A DNA stretch of 64,000 bases from Hymenobacter psoromatis (GTDB lineage: Bacteria; Bacteroidota; Bacteroidia; Cytophagales; Hymenobacteraceae). Below are positions 51,540-61,075 of this stretch, piece after piece. Under the pieces are notes generated by a model that was not told the origin of the DNA, did not search any database, and saw only the letters and a program-made list of their open reading frames with translations. The stretch covers positions 3,534,001 through 3,598,000 of the forward strand of contig NZ_JAIFAG010000001.1 of NCBI RefSeq assembly GCF_020012125.1, in the 5' to 3' direction. Made by a program: the position numbers and the translations under genes. Position 1 is the first letter of the stretch; each line of letters begins with the position of its first letter.

Positions 51540-52910
51540 CTAAGTAGCTACTGAGTGAAAAGACGAGGCAGTTGAAGCCGGGCGCAGAACGGCTATTACA
51601 AGCCCCGCGATGAGTGTGGAAAACCCCAGCGCGGTAGGCTGCGCCCACTGCGCCTGCGGAATCATAAGCAGGGCATTACCCAGTAGTATCCACGGCAGCA
51701 GGTCATCGCGTAGCAGGCGCTGGTAACAGGCAGCGGTAAGCTTCACGGACAAAGCCATTCGAATGAAAATAATGCCGATGCCGAGTAAGGGACCTAACTC
51801 ACCAATTAGCCGGCCCCACTCCCCTTCCGAAATGATAAAAGAACGTTCACCCGTAAGTATGGCACTGCCGGCATTGGTCCCCATCCCGATGCCGTAGCCG
51901 AAAAAAGGTTGTTGTGACGAGTTAATTAATGCCTCTAGCATCCCGCCCAGGTAGCGGTTGCCAAGTGAGCCCCGCAGGCCACCCTCTACATCGGACGCGT
52001 CTGTGAAGCGGCTTACAAAAGCTTCGATGGGTGTTTGCAGGATGCTTACCCGACTCAAGGCTAGCAGCAAGACGCAGCCCCCCAGACCCAGCAGTAGTAC
52101 CCGGCCCAGGTTTTTAGGCTTGCGTAACAGGCCAATAACCGTAAACAGCCCCGCGGTCGTGACGTATAATAGTAGGCTGCGGCTGATGGAGAACGGAATG
52201 GCCGACAGCAGCCCCACGGTTGCCGCCGTAAGTACCAGCCGGTTGATACGCTTTAAATCGAGCCAGAAGTAGCAGACGAAGCACGCCGCCAGCCCAAAGA
52301 ACATGTGCGTGCCGTTGGTAAACGAAAAGGTGCCAGGCGGGCGGAAGAAGCCCATCGCACCATCGAAGCCCGCGCCCGCCAAGTCGCCGCCTACCCCCCG
52401 GTTCACGAAGGCCGACTGCGGACTATAGAACTGCACGGCGATAAGCAGCGCCATCGCCGGAGTCATCCAGACGAATGCCTGCCCGACGCGCAACACGTCT
52501 GCCCGGTTGAAAATGCGCCCGATAACGAAAATCAGCGGAAAATGCAGCAGTAAAATACGCGCTCCGTACAAGGCCACCGCCAGGTTGCCGTGGCCTACCA
52601 GCAGGGCGCTGATGATTCCGAGAATACCGATAAAAAGCGTACCCGCTAAGTAGGGATTGGCTGGTAGTAGCCCCCGCCGCCAGGCAGCCACCATCAGCCA
52701 CAGCGCAATGGGGTCGCGGACAATCAGCAGGGGCGTAGCCAGGCTGGGCAACACCCAGCGCCGCAAGGCTCCCTCCAAAATAATCAATATTATGTAAGCC
52801 CAGATGCCCCACTTGAGGTCGCGGTTGGCCTCGGGCGGCACGGCTCCCTGGCCCGCCGCCCGCCGGGCAGGCCGCGCCGCAGTAGCGGGCAGAGTAGCAG
52901 TGGTGGCCAT
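51540..52910 (-). CDS. Wzy-type O-antigen/EPS polymerase (O-antigen ligase superfamily)
   Basis: 456 residues. An N-terminal Ala/Pro/Arg-rich cytoplasmic tail (1-33) is followed by about 11-12 hydrophobic segments. A large loop between late helices holds S-L-G-N-R-Y-L-G-G and F-F-G-Y-G-I-G-M-G-T-N. Another conserved spot is I-S-E-G-E-W-G-R-L-I-G-E-L-G. This organisation is that of the O-antigen ligase/polymerase family. Together with the flippase in the same locus it supports Wzx/Wzy-dependent assembly, polymerising repeat units on the periplasmic face of the inner membrane. Confidence 0.82.
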   Translation of the reverse strand: MATTATLPATAARPARRAAGQGAVPPEANRDLKWGIWAYIILIILEGALRRWVLPSLATPLLIVRDPIALWLMVAAWRRGLLPANPYLAGTLFIGILGIISALLVGHGNLAVALYGARILLLHFPLIFVIGRIFNRADVLRVGQAFVWMTPAMALLIAVQFYSPQSAFVNRGVGGDLAGAGFDGAMGFFRPPGTFSFTNGTHMFFGLAACFVCYFWLDLKRINRLVLTAATVGLLSAIPFSISRSLLLYVTTAGLFTVIGLLRKPKNLGRVLLLGLGGCVLLLALSRVSILQTPIEAFVSRFTDASDVEGGLRGSLGNRYLGGMLEALINSSQQPFFGYGIGMGTNAGSAILTGERSFIISEGEWGRLIGELGPLLGIGIIFIRMALSVKLTAACYQRLLRDDLLPWILLGNALLMIPQAQWAQPTALGFSTLIAGLVIAVLRPASTASSFHSVAT

Positions 52911-52956
52911 GAGTAAACGACTAGGTGATTAATAAAAAGTTGGTGGCTACTTGGCG

Positions 52957-54207
52957 TTAAGCCAGCAACGGGTTGGTTAATATTTCCAACACCTGGCTGC
53001 CGTAGCGGGTCCAGGTGTAGCCAGTGGCGTGCTCCCGCGCCTGCCGACCCATTTCTGGGATGGCCGCCCGGTTGTCTAGAAACCAAGTCAGCTTCTCGGC
53101 CAAGGCTTCGGGCGAGCGGATGGGCACCAGAAAACCCGTGCGGCCTTCCAGTATCAGGTCCGCGCCGCCCGTGTTGGGCGTGATAAGCAGGGGTAGGCCC
53201 TGGCTCATAGCCTCCTGCATCACGAGGGCGCGGCCCTCCACAATGGAGGGCAAGCAAAAAACGTCGCAAGAGCGCATTAGTGCCAGCACCTGCTCATGCG
53301 GCCGGCTAGCTTCGTAGGTAAAGTCAGGCAACTCTTGCCGGTAAAAAGACATGGGGGCCAGCGGGCTGCCCAGCAGCACCAATTCCAGGTCGGGCCGGTT
53401 GAGTTGGCGCACCGCCTCAAACAAGTCGCCCAACCCCTTGCGCTGCCCCAGCGCACCCACAAACAGCACCCGTAGTGGCCGGGCTGGCGGCACTTCCTGG
53501 GTCGCGGCCGCCTCCCCTACCCCCTCGGGCGAACCGAAGGGCACCATGATGGTAGGCTTAGCGCGCGCCCAGGCAGGCAGCGAGTCCATCACGAAGCTGC
53601 CGGGGCCTACTACTACGTCGGCTAGTTCCAGCTCACGGGTTTTGCGCGCTAGCTTGGCCGCCGAGTCCCGGATGCCCCCGCCGAGGGTGGGAGCCCACGC
53701 CGGCCGGCGCTCGGCTTCTTCCAGCATCAGGTGGCGGCCGGTTTCCCAATAAGCAATGGGTAGGTCGTAGACGCAGCGCATCCCCAGGGCCTTGGCTTGA
53801 GTGAACGTCGCCAGCGCGCCGTCTTCGTAGGCATACACGGTATCGGCCTGCTGGCTGGCTTGCAATTGGGGCAACCGCCGGGCTACGGCCTGGTCAAAGC
53901 TTTGGTACATCGCATCCATACTGGCCCAGCCCTGCTCGTGCCGCACGTGGTGGCCCAGGCCCAGGCGGGGCAGTAGCAGGCGGCCCAGTTCGCGCCAGGG
54001 GTGGGTCTGAAGCTGCCCAGCCGGCACGGCGTAGGTGCGGCGTAGCCACTCCTGGCGCAGACGGGGGGGTAGCAAGCGCAGCCACGCCGCCGTGGGGTCC
54101 GCGGCAAGTGTGGTGTCGAACTCAGCCAGGGTCCCGCCCGCACACAGTGCTGCCAGAATGGCGCGCACGTTGCGATTACCAGTTGGGTGCGAGAGAACGA
54201 CTTTCAT
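52957..54207 (-). CDS. Glycosyltransferase family 4
   Basis: 416 residues. The N-half has S-H-P-T-G-N-R-N-V-R-A, Y-A-Y-E-D-G-A-L and Y-D-L-P-I-A-Y-W-E. The C-half has F-V-G-A-L-G-Q-R-K-G-L-G-D-L, S-I-V-E-G-R-A-L-V-M-Q-E-A-M-S-Q-G and T-P-N-T-G-G-A-D, the GT4 donor-binding E-x7-E motif. It resembles capsule/EPS glycosyltransferases of unknown donor. It is followed by 46 bp and the polymerase gene. Confidence 0.9.
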   Translation of the reverse strand: MKVVLSHPTGNRNVRAILAALCAGGTLAEFDTTLAADPTAAWLRLLPPRLRQEWLRRTYAVPAGQLQTHPWRELGRLLLPRLGLGHHVRHEQGWASMDAMYQSFDQAVARRLPQLQASQQADTVYAYEDGALATFTQAKALGMRCVYDLPIAYWETGRHLMLEEAERRPAWAPTLGGGIRDSAAKLARKTRELELADVVVGPGSFVMDSLPAWARAKPTIMVPFGSPEGVGEAAATQEVPPARPLRVLFVGALGQRKGLGDLFEAVRQLNRPDLELVLLGSPLAPMSFYRQELPDFTYEASRPHEQVLALMRSCDVFCLPSIVEGRALVMQEAMSQGLPLLITPNTGGADLILEGRTGFLVPIRSPEALAEKLTWFLDNRAAIPEMGRQAREHATGYTWTRYGSQVLEILTNPLLA

Positions 54208-54267
54208 AGTAGGGGTAGGGCGTAAAAAAAATAGTCAGGCTATCGGATACTTCGCAAGCTCTTCTTC

Positions 54268-54311
54268 GAAGTACGCGACGCGATGCTGGTATTGCGCGTA
54301 CCTCGTACTTC
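54268..54311. repeat. Imperfect inverted repeat (GAAGTAC ... GTACTTC)
   Basis: GAAGTACGCG and GCGCGTACCTCGTACTTC face each other over 44 bp. It is another palindromic element in the gap upstream of the GT4 gene at 52957-54207. Confidence 0.5.
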
Positions 54312-54398
54312 AGTCAGGGACGTTGGGTCGCTAGTAATAACTAAGCATGAAATAGCTCATTCAACTGAAAAGGCAGTCAGAACGCGCCGTAGTATTAG

Positions 54399-54587
54399 TT
54401 AAAAGTAGGCTTGCCGGTAAAAACTCATCCGCTTCAGGTACTGCACCAGCGAGCCGCGGCTCAGCTTACTACGGGCCTCGCTATTATAAAGGCTGCGATG
54501 CCCCAGTAGCTTCCCCGATAGGCTCCGATAGGTAGCAGCTCTTTGGTAGTAGACTTCCTCATTAGAAATGGGCCGCTTGAATTTCAG
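54399..54587 (-). pseudogene. Possible small gene or gene remnant downstream of the flippase
   Basis: The minus strand holds an open frame ending in TAA at 54399-54401, overlapping the flippase 3' end in another frame. It reads L-K-F-K-R-P-I-S-N-E-E-V-Y-Y-Q-R ... H-R-S-L-Y-N-S-E-A-R-S-K-L-S-R ... L-V-Q-Y-L-K-R-M-S-F-Y-R-Q-A-Y-F. The composition looks like real protein (many K, R, Y). No ATG, GTG or TTG gives it a proper start, so it may be a remnant, or the original tail of a neighbouring gene lost through a frameshift. Family unknown. Confidence 0.35.
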
Positions 54588-55905
54588 GCTCTTCGCGCAG
54601 GTGAAGGCTGGTAGCTACTTGTTTCAGCTTCAGTAACTGTGACAGCCCATAGCTTATGTGCATAAGCAGTTGCACCAACGCCACTACGATGTCAAGCTTA
54701 AAGATGCCTTGCAGGGTAGTGATGTCAATCAGCGCTATTCCGACCCCAATGGAAGCCAGGCTAAGCGGAATGGAGAGTAGCGGATTAATAACCCAGCCCT
54801 TGCTGGTACACAGTAGGAAGACGGAGGAAGCTACTAACCCCAGGCATCTCCCAACCATCATCAATATCAATTCGGGCTCTAGGCCCGCGTACTGCTTACC
54901 CAGTACCCAGAGAATGGGAGTAGCCAACAGCCAGATTCCCGCTACGATGCAGGTCCCCAGGGCCAATAGCCCCACCACCAGCCGGGTGTAGTGCCGAAAC
55001 AGCAGGCTCACGTCGTTGGGTAAGCGCGCGAAGCGGGGTAGCACCAACGACGCAAACAGCGTCGAGAACAAGCTGAGCGCAACGGCTAAGCGCCCCAACG
55101 CCCCCACCTGCGCGAGCGCGGTGGTCGAACCATAAATAGAAATCAGCCAAACGACAAACTGGCAGGAAAAACAGTAGTAAATAGCATCGGGCAGAAGCCG
55201 CTTTACTTTTGCTAAAATCTCCTGACGCACCACTGGGTCCAGGGGCTGTTGGTCGTCGGCGAAAGTGCCAGCCAGCCGGCTCAGCCGGCGGTTAGCCCAG
55301 ATTTGCGGTAGCCCGGCAGCTAGCACTGCTACGTAGGCCCACGGAAAAAGCAGCAGGCTGCTCAGCAATACCAACCGGCTCAGTGAGGCTTCTACTTGAA
55401 TGCGCTGAATGGGTAGCACACTTTGGTGCAGTTTCGGGGCAATCTCTAGCAAGGTGCCCGAGAGCGCCATTAAGAAACCAGGTATCAGTGAAGCAGTAAG
55501 CAGCAACGACATCAACCAGCTGGCTTCTTGGTGCCGCAGTAAATACAGTAGAGAGGGTATGGCTAGCAACAGGCTTACCAGGGCAAACTTGCGGCGCAGA
55601 TTGTAGCCTGTGGCCAGTACAGCCCCCAGGCGCTCGCGGCTCTGCCACACCCTACCCCCCTGCGCCATTACCCCCGCAGTAATACCACCATCGGCCAGCA
55701 GCAGCATCGTACCTACCATCGTGTTAGCTAGGGTGTAGAGTGCATATTCTTTAGTAGGTAAAACTCTGATAACCAAGATACCACCTACAAATCCCAATGC
55801 CTGTACTGCCACCTGCGCCGACCCCATAAGTGTAATGAGACGGCCCCACTCCAGCAGCTTAGTCCGCCTAGTCGACGATTGGAACTGTTGGATAAACGCT
55901 TTCAT
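54562..55905 (-). CDS. Oligosaccharide flippase (Wzx, polysaccharide transport family)
   Basis: 447 residues from ATG 55905. A further in-frame ATG at 55971 would add 22 residues of doubtful value. About 12 membrane helices start at about residue 20. The PST/MATE-like Wzx topology and L-G-F-V-G-G-I-L-V-I-R-V-L-P-T-K-E-Y-A-L-Y in helix 1 are the family hallmark. It moves undecaprenyl-linked repeat units from the cytoplasmic to the periplasmic face. Its position between GT2 and GT4 genes fits. Confidence 0.88.
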   Translation of the reverse strand: MKAFIQQFQSSTRRTKLLEWGRLITLMGSAQVAVQALGFVGGILVIRVLPTKEYALYTLANTMVGTMLLLADGGITAGVMAQGGRVWQSRERLGAVLATGYNLRRKFALVSLLLAIPSLLYLLRHQEASWLMSLLLTASLIPGFLMALSGTLLEIAPKLHQSVLPIQRIQVEASLSRLVLLSSLLLFPWAYVAVLAAGLPQIWANRRLSRLAGTFADDQQPLDPVVRQEILAKVKRLLPDAIYYCFSCQFVVWLISIYGSTTALAQVGALGRLAVALSLFSTLFASLVLPRFARLPNDVSLLFRHYTRLVVGLLALGTCIVAGIWLLATPILWVLGKQYAGLEPELILMMVGRCLGLVASSVFLLCTSKGWVINPLLSIPLSLASIGVGIALIDITTLQGIFKLDIVVALVQLLMHISYGLSQLLKLKQVATSLHLREEPEIQAAHF

Positions 55906-55983
55906 AAGGGGAAGGAATAGTCTGCCATCCGTGACCAACAGCCCTAATAAGTTAGAGCGCAGGAATGGCATAAGAAATAATAT

Positions 55984-56919
55984 CTACCGTAATATTTTGG
56001 GCAGATTTGGATAAAATAATATATTTAGCATTCTTTTCATTCCGCGCAAGGAAAGAATCCGAGACCGGTACCACTTACTAAAAAAGATGGCAAGCGCTTC
56101 TTTTTTCTCCCCATGTCGCACGCATTCGGTAATGGCAATGGGTGCTCGCTCATATAAACGACGGTTTTTGATACTTTGCGCGCGTGGAGTATCAGCTACG
56201 CTGTCCCGCATTATTTTGAAGGCTTGGCGAGCCATATCACTACCCCCTGAACCAGATATCGATTGAGCAGATAAACGGTATATGCCCACGTACTTATTCA
56301 CGAAATACGTGCGGTAGCCCGCCAGCCCCAGGCGTATGCCAAAATCGTATTCGCAGCCGTCGCCAATGTCCGTGCGCCACATTAGCTGCTTGGCAATCTC
56401 TGCCTTCAACATGTAGCCATTATTCGGAATCTGCTGGCCCAAGCCCGCTTCAAAGGCAGTTAGTACCGAACCCTCAAACTCCGCCGTCCGATAAAAATCC
56501 TCATTAAACGCGGTGGACGATACAGGGTCAATCTCGCCCTGTTCGGAGATGATATACTGCCGCCCATACGCCATGTCCACGGTCGGGTTTTCCTCAAAAA
56601 CCCGGCTTAGAGTCTCCACCGATTCGGGTAGCAGTAGGTCGTCGTCGTGCAACAGCATTATTTTATCTCCCGCGGCTTCCTCAAACAAGCGGTTAACATT
56701 GCGCGCTTGTTTAAGGGACGGCACGTTGTGCAGGTAGCGAATCGGCACCTGCGCTTTCGCTGCCAACTCATGAACCACTTCAGCCGTGCGCGTATCGGGC
56801 GAGTCATCACCCACGAGGATTTCGTAGGGTAGCACGGTCTGCTCAAGGCAGGACGTAATGGCTCCGACTACTAACTCCGGCCGCTTGTATGTGGTGATAA
56901 CAATGGATACTTTACTCAT
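55984..56919 (-). CDS. Glycosyltransferase family 2
   Basis: 311 residues. GT-A fold with V-S-I-V-I-T-T-Y-K-R-P-E-L at the N-terminus, I-L-V-G-D-D-S-P-D and the D-x-D-like metal motif L-L-H-D-D-D-L-L-L-P. A-Y-G-R-Q-Y-I and D-G-C-E-Y-D-F-G-I-R-L-G support the acceptor region. It adds a sugar to the lipid-linked repeat unit. A 17-bp gap separates it from Wzc upstream. Confidence 0.92.
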   Translation of the reverse strand: MSKVSIVITTYKRPELVVGAITSCLEQTVLPYEILVGDDSPDTRTAEVVHELAAKAQVPIRYLHNVPSLKQARNVNRLFEEAAGDKIMLLHDDDLLLPESVETLSRVFEENPTVDMAYGRQYIISEQGEIDPVSSTAFNEDFYRTAEFEGSVLTAFEAGLGQQIPNNGYMLKAEIAKQLMWRTDIGDGCEYDFGIRLGLAGYRTYFVNKYVGIYRLSAQSISGSGGSDMARQAFKIMRDSVADTPRAQSIKNRRLYERAPIAITECVRHGEKKEALAIFFSKWYRSRILSLRGMKRMLNILFYPNLPKILR

Positions 56920-56936
56920 AACTAATAAAACTAAAA

Positions 56937-59288
56937 TTAGGATGCTGAAGTAGTTGCCCGGCTAAAAAAATGCTTTTTGTTTTTATCTTCCCCGTAGCCA
57001 TAGCCGTAGCCCTCGCGAGTGCTGAGGCGCATGTCGTTCAGCACGATGAGCGGATTGGGCAGCTTGTGATTAACAAAAACGTTATCGATAATGCCTAGCT
57101 GACTCTTTAAGGTATAATTATACCGAACGAGGTATACGGTCTGGTCCACGTAAGCGCGCAGGTTGAAGGCATCCGCTACCTTCCCAATCGGGGCGGTGTC
57201 AATAATTACGTAGTCAAACCGCTCGCGCAATTCGTGGATGAGGTAGCCCAGCTTGGGCGACATCATTAGTTCGGCAGGATTAGCAACCAGCTTACCCGCG
57301 CTCATCACGAACAGGTTGGTAGCTTGTTCCGAAGCGTGCACGACATCCTGGATAGTGTAGCTACCAGACAACAGATAATCGGTAATACCCACCGGCTGCA
57401 TTGTTCCGAGCGCTTGTAAAAGAGCTGGCTGCCGCAAATCCATTTCGAGCACGACGACCCGTTTGCCAGTCAGCGCCAGCGTAGCACCTAGGTTCAGGCT
57501 GAAGAAGGTTTTGCCTTCGTTGCTCATGCTGGATGTAACCATAATTACCCGCTGGTCCTGGCCATTAGCCGCGAAGTGCAGGTTGGTCCGAACCAGCCGG
57601 AACATCTCGGCCAGCGGGCTTCGGTTACCAGGAATCATTACCAAATTATCCTGCGTATTATGCACTAGCTCGCCCAGAATGGGAGTAGCCGTGAGCGCAG
57701 CAATATCCTGCTGACTCTGAATTTTATCATTCAGTAAATCTTTAGAGAAAATTCCCGCAAATGGTAGCAAGCAGCCTATCAATAGGGCCACTAGGTAAAC
57801 AATTTGCTTGCTGGGCTTGATGGGGTAATCGCTACTGGTCGCCGTATCCACGATACGGGTATTGGCCACGGTAGCAGCCAGCGAGAGGCCCGCCTCCTCA
57901 CGCTTTTGAAGCAGAAATAAGTACAATTTCTGCTTAGTTTCCTGTTGGCGGTTTATATCCTGCAATTCTCGCTCCTGCACGGGTACTTTCTGAATTCTGG
58001 ATTTGAATAGCCCCGAGCTGGCCCGCAGATTATTGCTGGTGATAAGCAAGCCATTCTTAATATTGCGCAGGTTTTCTAAGATATTTGTTTTTAGATTATC
58101 CAATTGCTGATTCATATTCATCACCAGCGGATTACCAGGTTCCGTGGTGCGCAGCATTCGTTCGCGCTCCAATTGTAATTCGTTGAACTTACCAATCAAG
58201 CCCAGTAGCGTTTGGTCCTGAATGCCTAGCGTACTGGGTACTAACTGCGCCTGGCTGGTTGTCGTGTTTAGATAGCTCTCAATAGATTTCAGCACATCAA
58301 TCTGCGCTTCCCAATCCGATAGCTTTTTATTGTAGTCACTGGCTTGCTCCAAGTAGTTTGTTGCCTGTGTTGTCACATCGGTCACTCCATTCTGGCTTTT
58401 ATAGCGCTCCACGTTCTTCTCCACCCCGGTTAACTCCTTGGTGAGAGACCCCAAGCGCTCATCTAGAAAGTGAATGGTATTAGTGGCCATAAGATTTTTA
58501 TCCTCGATAGCTTCGCTGTTATATACTTTCACCAGCTCATTAATAATATCGCGCCCGCGCTGGGGTAGGGCATCCGTAATGCTGATTTTCAGCACCGTCG
58601 CCTCTTTACTAAGGGGCACGATTTGGAGCTGCTGGCTGAAGCCGCCAGCAACGACGACCGGGCTGTGAAAGCCTACGATAAGCACGTTATTGAGCGCGTT
58701 TACCGGGCTTTTTAAAGTGCTGTCTGCTAAGACGGTAAAATCACCATAGGGCCTATGTATTAGCTGCCCGAAGTGGTAGAGCGTACTCTTGCCTTCCTCC
58801 TCAATGGTAAAGGCATTATCTTGCTTTAGGCTTAACAGAATACTTTTATTAATAACCTTCGGCGATAGTTTACCAACTACAATATGAATGGGCAGGCTAT
58901 CGCCGTACAACTCTACGTTTCTAAATCTTCCCAGGCGATGATATGTAGTAGTCAAACCCAGATTAACGGCTACCCGCTCCATCAAGCCATTCGATTCCAA
59001 AACTTCAATCTCATTATTGAAATTTTTGGATGGTGCGAATAGGTTTAGATTAAAGGTCTCCGCGGTGGCTGCTGAGCTACTATTTTTATCTTCCTTAATC
59101 AGAACAGTACTGTAGATAGAATATTGCGGTACCGCGAGATATTTAAGGTAGAAATACGCTACGCCCAAACAAATACCAATACTCAAAACAAATAAGTACC
59201 AATACTTGGCATACTGCCTGACTATATGGGCAATACTTTTCGCCTCGGGCTGCTCAGAAGCCAGTGGAAATAACTCGTTGCTACTCAT
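56937..59288 (-). CDS. Wzc-type polysaccharide co-polymerase with tyrosine autokinase domain
   Basis: 783 residues. The N-terminal Wzz domain has membrane helix 1 (about 35-53), a long periplasmic coiled-coil part (about 270-470; L-N-T-T-T, Q-L-D-N-L-K-T-N-I) and helix 2 (about 505-525). The cytoplasmic BY-kinase has Walker A S-N-E-G-K-T-F (about 588), Walker A' V-V-V-L-E-M-D-L-R and Walker B Y-V-I-I-D-T-A-P. A C-terminal tyrosine cluster Y761, Y763, Y765 follows (E-G-Y-G-Y-G-Y-G-E-D), which is the likely autophosphorylation tail. It controls chain length with Wza and the polymerase. It lies 14 bp after wza. Confidence 0.94.
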   Translation of the reverse strand: MSSNELFPLASEQPEAKSIAHIVRQYAKYWYLFVLSIGICLGVAYFYLKYLAVPQYSIYSTVLIKEDKNSSSAATAETFNLNLFAPSKNFNNEIEVLESNGLMERVAVNLGLTTTYHRLGRFRNVELYGDSLPIHIVVGKLSPKVINKSILLSLKQDNAFTIEEEGKSTLYHFGQLIHRPYGDFTVLADSTLKSPVNALNNVLIVGFHSPVVVAGGFSQQLQIVPLSKEATVLKISITDALPQRGRDIINELVKVYNSEAIEDKNLMATNTIHFLDERLGSLTKELTGVEKNVERYKSQNGVTDVTTQATNYLEQASDYNKKLSDWEAQIDVLKSIESYLNTTTSQAQLVPSTLGIQDQTLLGLIGKFNELQLERERMLRTTEPGNPLVMNMNQQLDNLKTNILENLRNIKNGLLITSNNLRASSGLFKSRIQKVPVQERELQDINRQQETKQKLYLFLLQKREEAGLSLAATVANTRIVDTATSSDYPIKPSKQIVYLVALLIGCLLPFAGIFSKDLLNDKIQSQQDIAALTATPILGELVHNTQDNLVMIPGNRSPLAEMFRLVRTNLHFAANGQDQRVIMVTSSMSNEGKTFFSLNLGATLALTGKRVVVLEMDLRQPALLQALGTMQPVGITDYLLSGSYTIQDVVHASEQATNLFVMSAGKLVANPAELMMSPKLGYLIHELRERFDYVIIDTAPIGKVADAFNLRAYVDQTVYLVRYNYTLKSQLGIIDNVFVNHKLPNPLIVLNDMRLSTREGYGYGYGEDKNKKHFFSRATTSAS

Positions 59289-59302
59289 TACAAAGACGTT
59301 AA

Positions 59303-60085
59303 TTATCGTTTGAAAGCCGCAATTAGAAAGCTCAGCACAGACAGGGCAGTAAGGGCTATCGGCAGGTAGAACGACCTAGAGCTTGCCTGAACCTCCCGGG
59401 CCTTAGTCGGCTCGACATACACCACGTCGTTTTGCTGCAGGTAAAAGGCCGGCGAATTGAAAGCGTTTGTGTCGTTGAGGTCTAGCCGTATCGTGTTGCG
59501 TACGCCGTCTTTCTCCCGGATAACCAGCACGTTATTTCGCTTGCCGTAGGGAGTCATATCGCCCGCTAGGCCTAGGGCCTCCAATACATTGACGCGCTCG
59601 GTTGGGACAGTGAAGCTCGACGGCCGGTTTACTTCGCCCAGCACCGTTATCCGAAAGTTCAGGAACCGGATATTGATTATCGGATTTTTGACGTAATCCT
59701 TCACGGCCTTGGTTAACTTATTGGTGGCTTCGACCTTAGTGAGGCCGCCTAGCTCAATTGGCCCCAGCACAGGAAAATTAATATTACCGCTCTTATCAAC
59801 CAGGTAGCCGTCGGTAGCGGACCTGACTGGGGCCGCGACCTGGGTGGCACTACCCGCCGTAGTAAGCGTGCCGTTATTAAAAAGAATATTGGATTCCGGG
59901 TTTAGACTACTTACCGAGATTGCTAATAAATCGTCTGGTTGAATCTGGGTTTCTGCTACCTGCGCAATAGGCTTTTTATAATTTTCACCTTCTTTTATAT
60001 TACTAAAGTAAACCAGCGACTTAGTGGAAGTACACGAAAGGGTAGTAAGCAAAAACAGGAATAATAGTAAACGTTGTAGTAGCAT
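59303..60085 (-). CDS. Wza-type polysaccharide export lipoprotein
   Basis: 260 residues. The signal ends in lipobox T-T-L-S-C (Cys18). The Poly_export domain (about 45-145) has I-Q-P-D-D-L-L-A-I-S-V, G-Y-L-V-D-K-S-G-N-I-N-F-P-V-L-G and E-V-N-R-P. An SLBB-like part follows (about 160-225; V-L-E-A-L-G-L-A-G-D-M-T-P-Y-G). A C-terminal hydrophobic helix (about 240-257) is followed by F-K-R. Wza forms the outer-membrane exit pore for the polymer. It is the first gene of a unit with wzc. Confidence 0.93.
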   Translation of the reverse strand: MLLQRLLLFLFLLTTLSCTSTKSLVYFSNIKEGENYKKPIAQVAETQIQPDDLLAISVSSLNPESNILFNNGTLTTAGSATQVAAPVRSATDGYLVDKSGNINFPVLGPIELGGLTKVEATNKLTKAVKDYVKNPIINIRFLNFRITVLGEVNRPSSFTVPTERVNVLEALGLAGDMTPYGKRNNVLVIREKDGVRNTIRLDLNDTNAFNSPAFYLQQNDVVYVEPTKAREVQASSRSFYLPIALTALSVLSFLIAAFKR

Positions 60086-60215
60086 GTGAAAAGCAGAAAG
60101 ACGGTGTATTAACTAATCAGTGCGCGATGTGCAGTAGGCTTGCGCGAAGAATAGGCCTCAGTACTGTGTAAAATGGCCGGCTGGTCTTAATTGAGTACAA
60201 TTAGACTGAACTTAT

Positions 60216-60223
60216 CAAAAGTA
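60216..60223 (-). promoter_or_regulatory. TAnnTTTG promoter element of the wza-wzc unit
   Basis: TACTTTTG on the minus strand, about 130 nt before the wza start. This predicts a long 5' leader of roughly 125 nt ahead of the EPS operon, unlike the short leaders elsewhere in the window. Confidence 0.55.
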
Positions 60224-61075
60224 CAACACTTCTAGCTGAGAGTACTATACCAAGTGCTCAGCCATAAGTGAGCGGGTAGTGGTTCAACAGGCTGCGCCGA
60301 TTACCTTATCACTTATGGCGGAGTACTCAAACGCAATGAATCGACCGAAACGCTGGCCTTGTATTCGGAGCAAGGCTTGGCTTCGGGCAAGCGTCCGGGT
60401 TGTTATAGCTCCTGTTTATGTGATGGATAAATGAAATCAATTATGTCAAAGCTGAAGTAGTGCCACCGTCGCTCTTGTTGCTGGCCGACGGCTATTCTTT
60501 GGCAAGGTGGGTAGGCTGCTAGCGCGCAGTGTATAGCGGCACATAGTATGCCAAGCATTCCTGAAGCAGCGTGAACAGGGAACATTCCGCATGACCTAGT
60601 CGCATTTCCCGTGCTAAGCAGCTGGCTGCGGGCCTTACCGCATCCGTATCACTTATTTGTTGTGGCCAGGGAGGGCTTTGGAGGCCAAAAGCTAACTATA
60701 GGCAGGCCCCTGGCGGAGGCACTGCATACCAGGGGGCATCATCTTGCCAAATTAATGTGCCCCAAAGGCCCTGACAACGCTACCTACCCTGTTTCCATTA
60801 GCTGGCGCTCCGTGTGTAGAAGAGGCTGTAGCATTGAGCCACACCTCACTCGCTGCCCGTAAGCAGTACCAGGCAAAAGTCAAAGCGCGTCTGGACTTGG
60901 AAAATGGTCCAATGGGTACGCGGCTACCAATGAAAAAGTAGGGGTAGAATCAAATTAGGAAGCGGCCGGGTGGGAATCGGTACGTAGGTTAGTCGATGAG
61001 CAGCTTAACAGCTAGCTATTTGGTCTGGCACTCGTGAACCTCTTTTTACCCTGACAACCAGCAGGGCGGTTCGCC
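60224..61075. other. Gene-poor region between wza and the priming transferase, with a palindrome
   Basis: About 850 bp with no convincing gene. An imperfect inverted repeat at 60243-60331 pairs GCCATAAGTGA with TCACTTATGGC and AGTACT-like ends, about 55 bp apart. Two short open frames (60403-60585 minus, 60611-60862 plus) show no family signal. The stretch could be a decayed insertion or former genes. Confidence 0.4.

Noticed and set aside
60611..60862. Plus-strand 83-codon frame
   Set aside because: No recognisable motif, no promoter or homologous pattern; may be part of decayed DNA.
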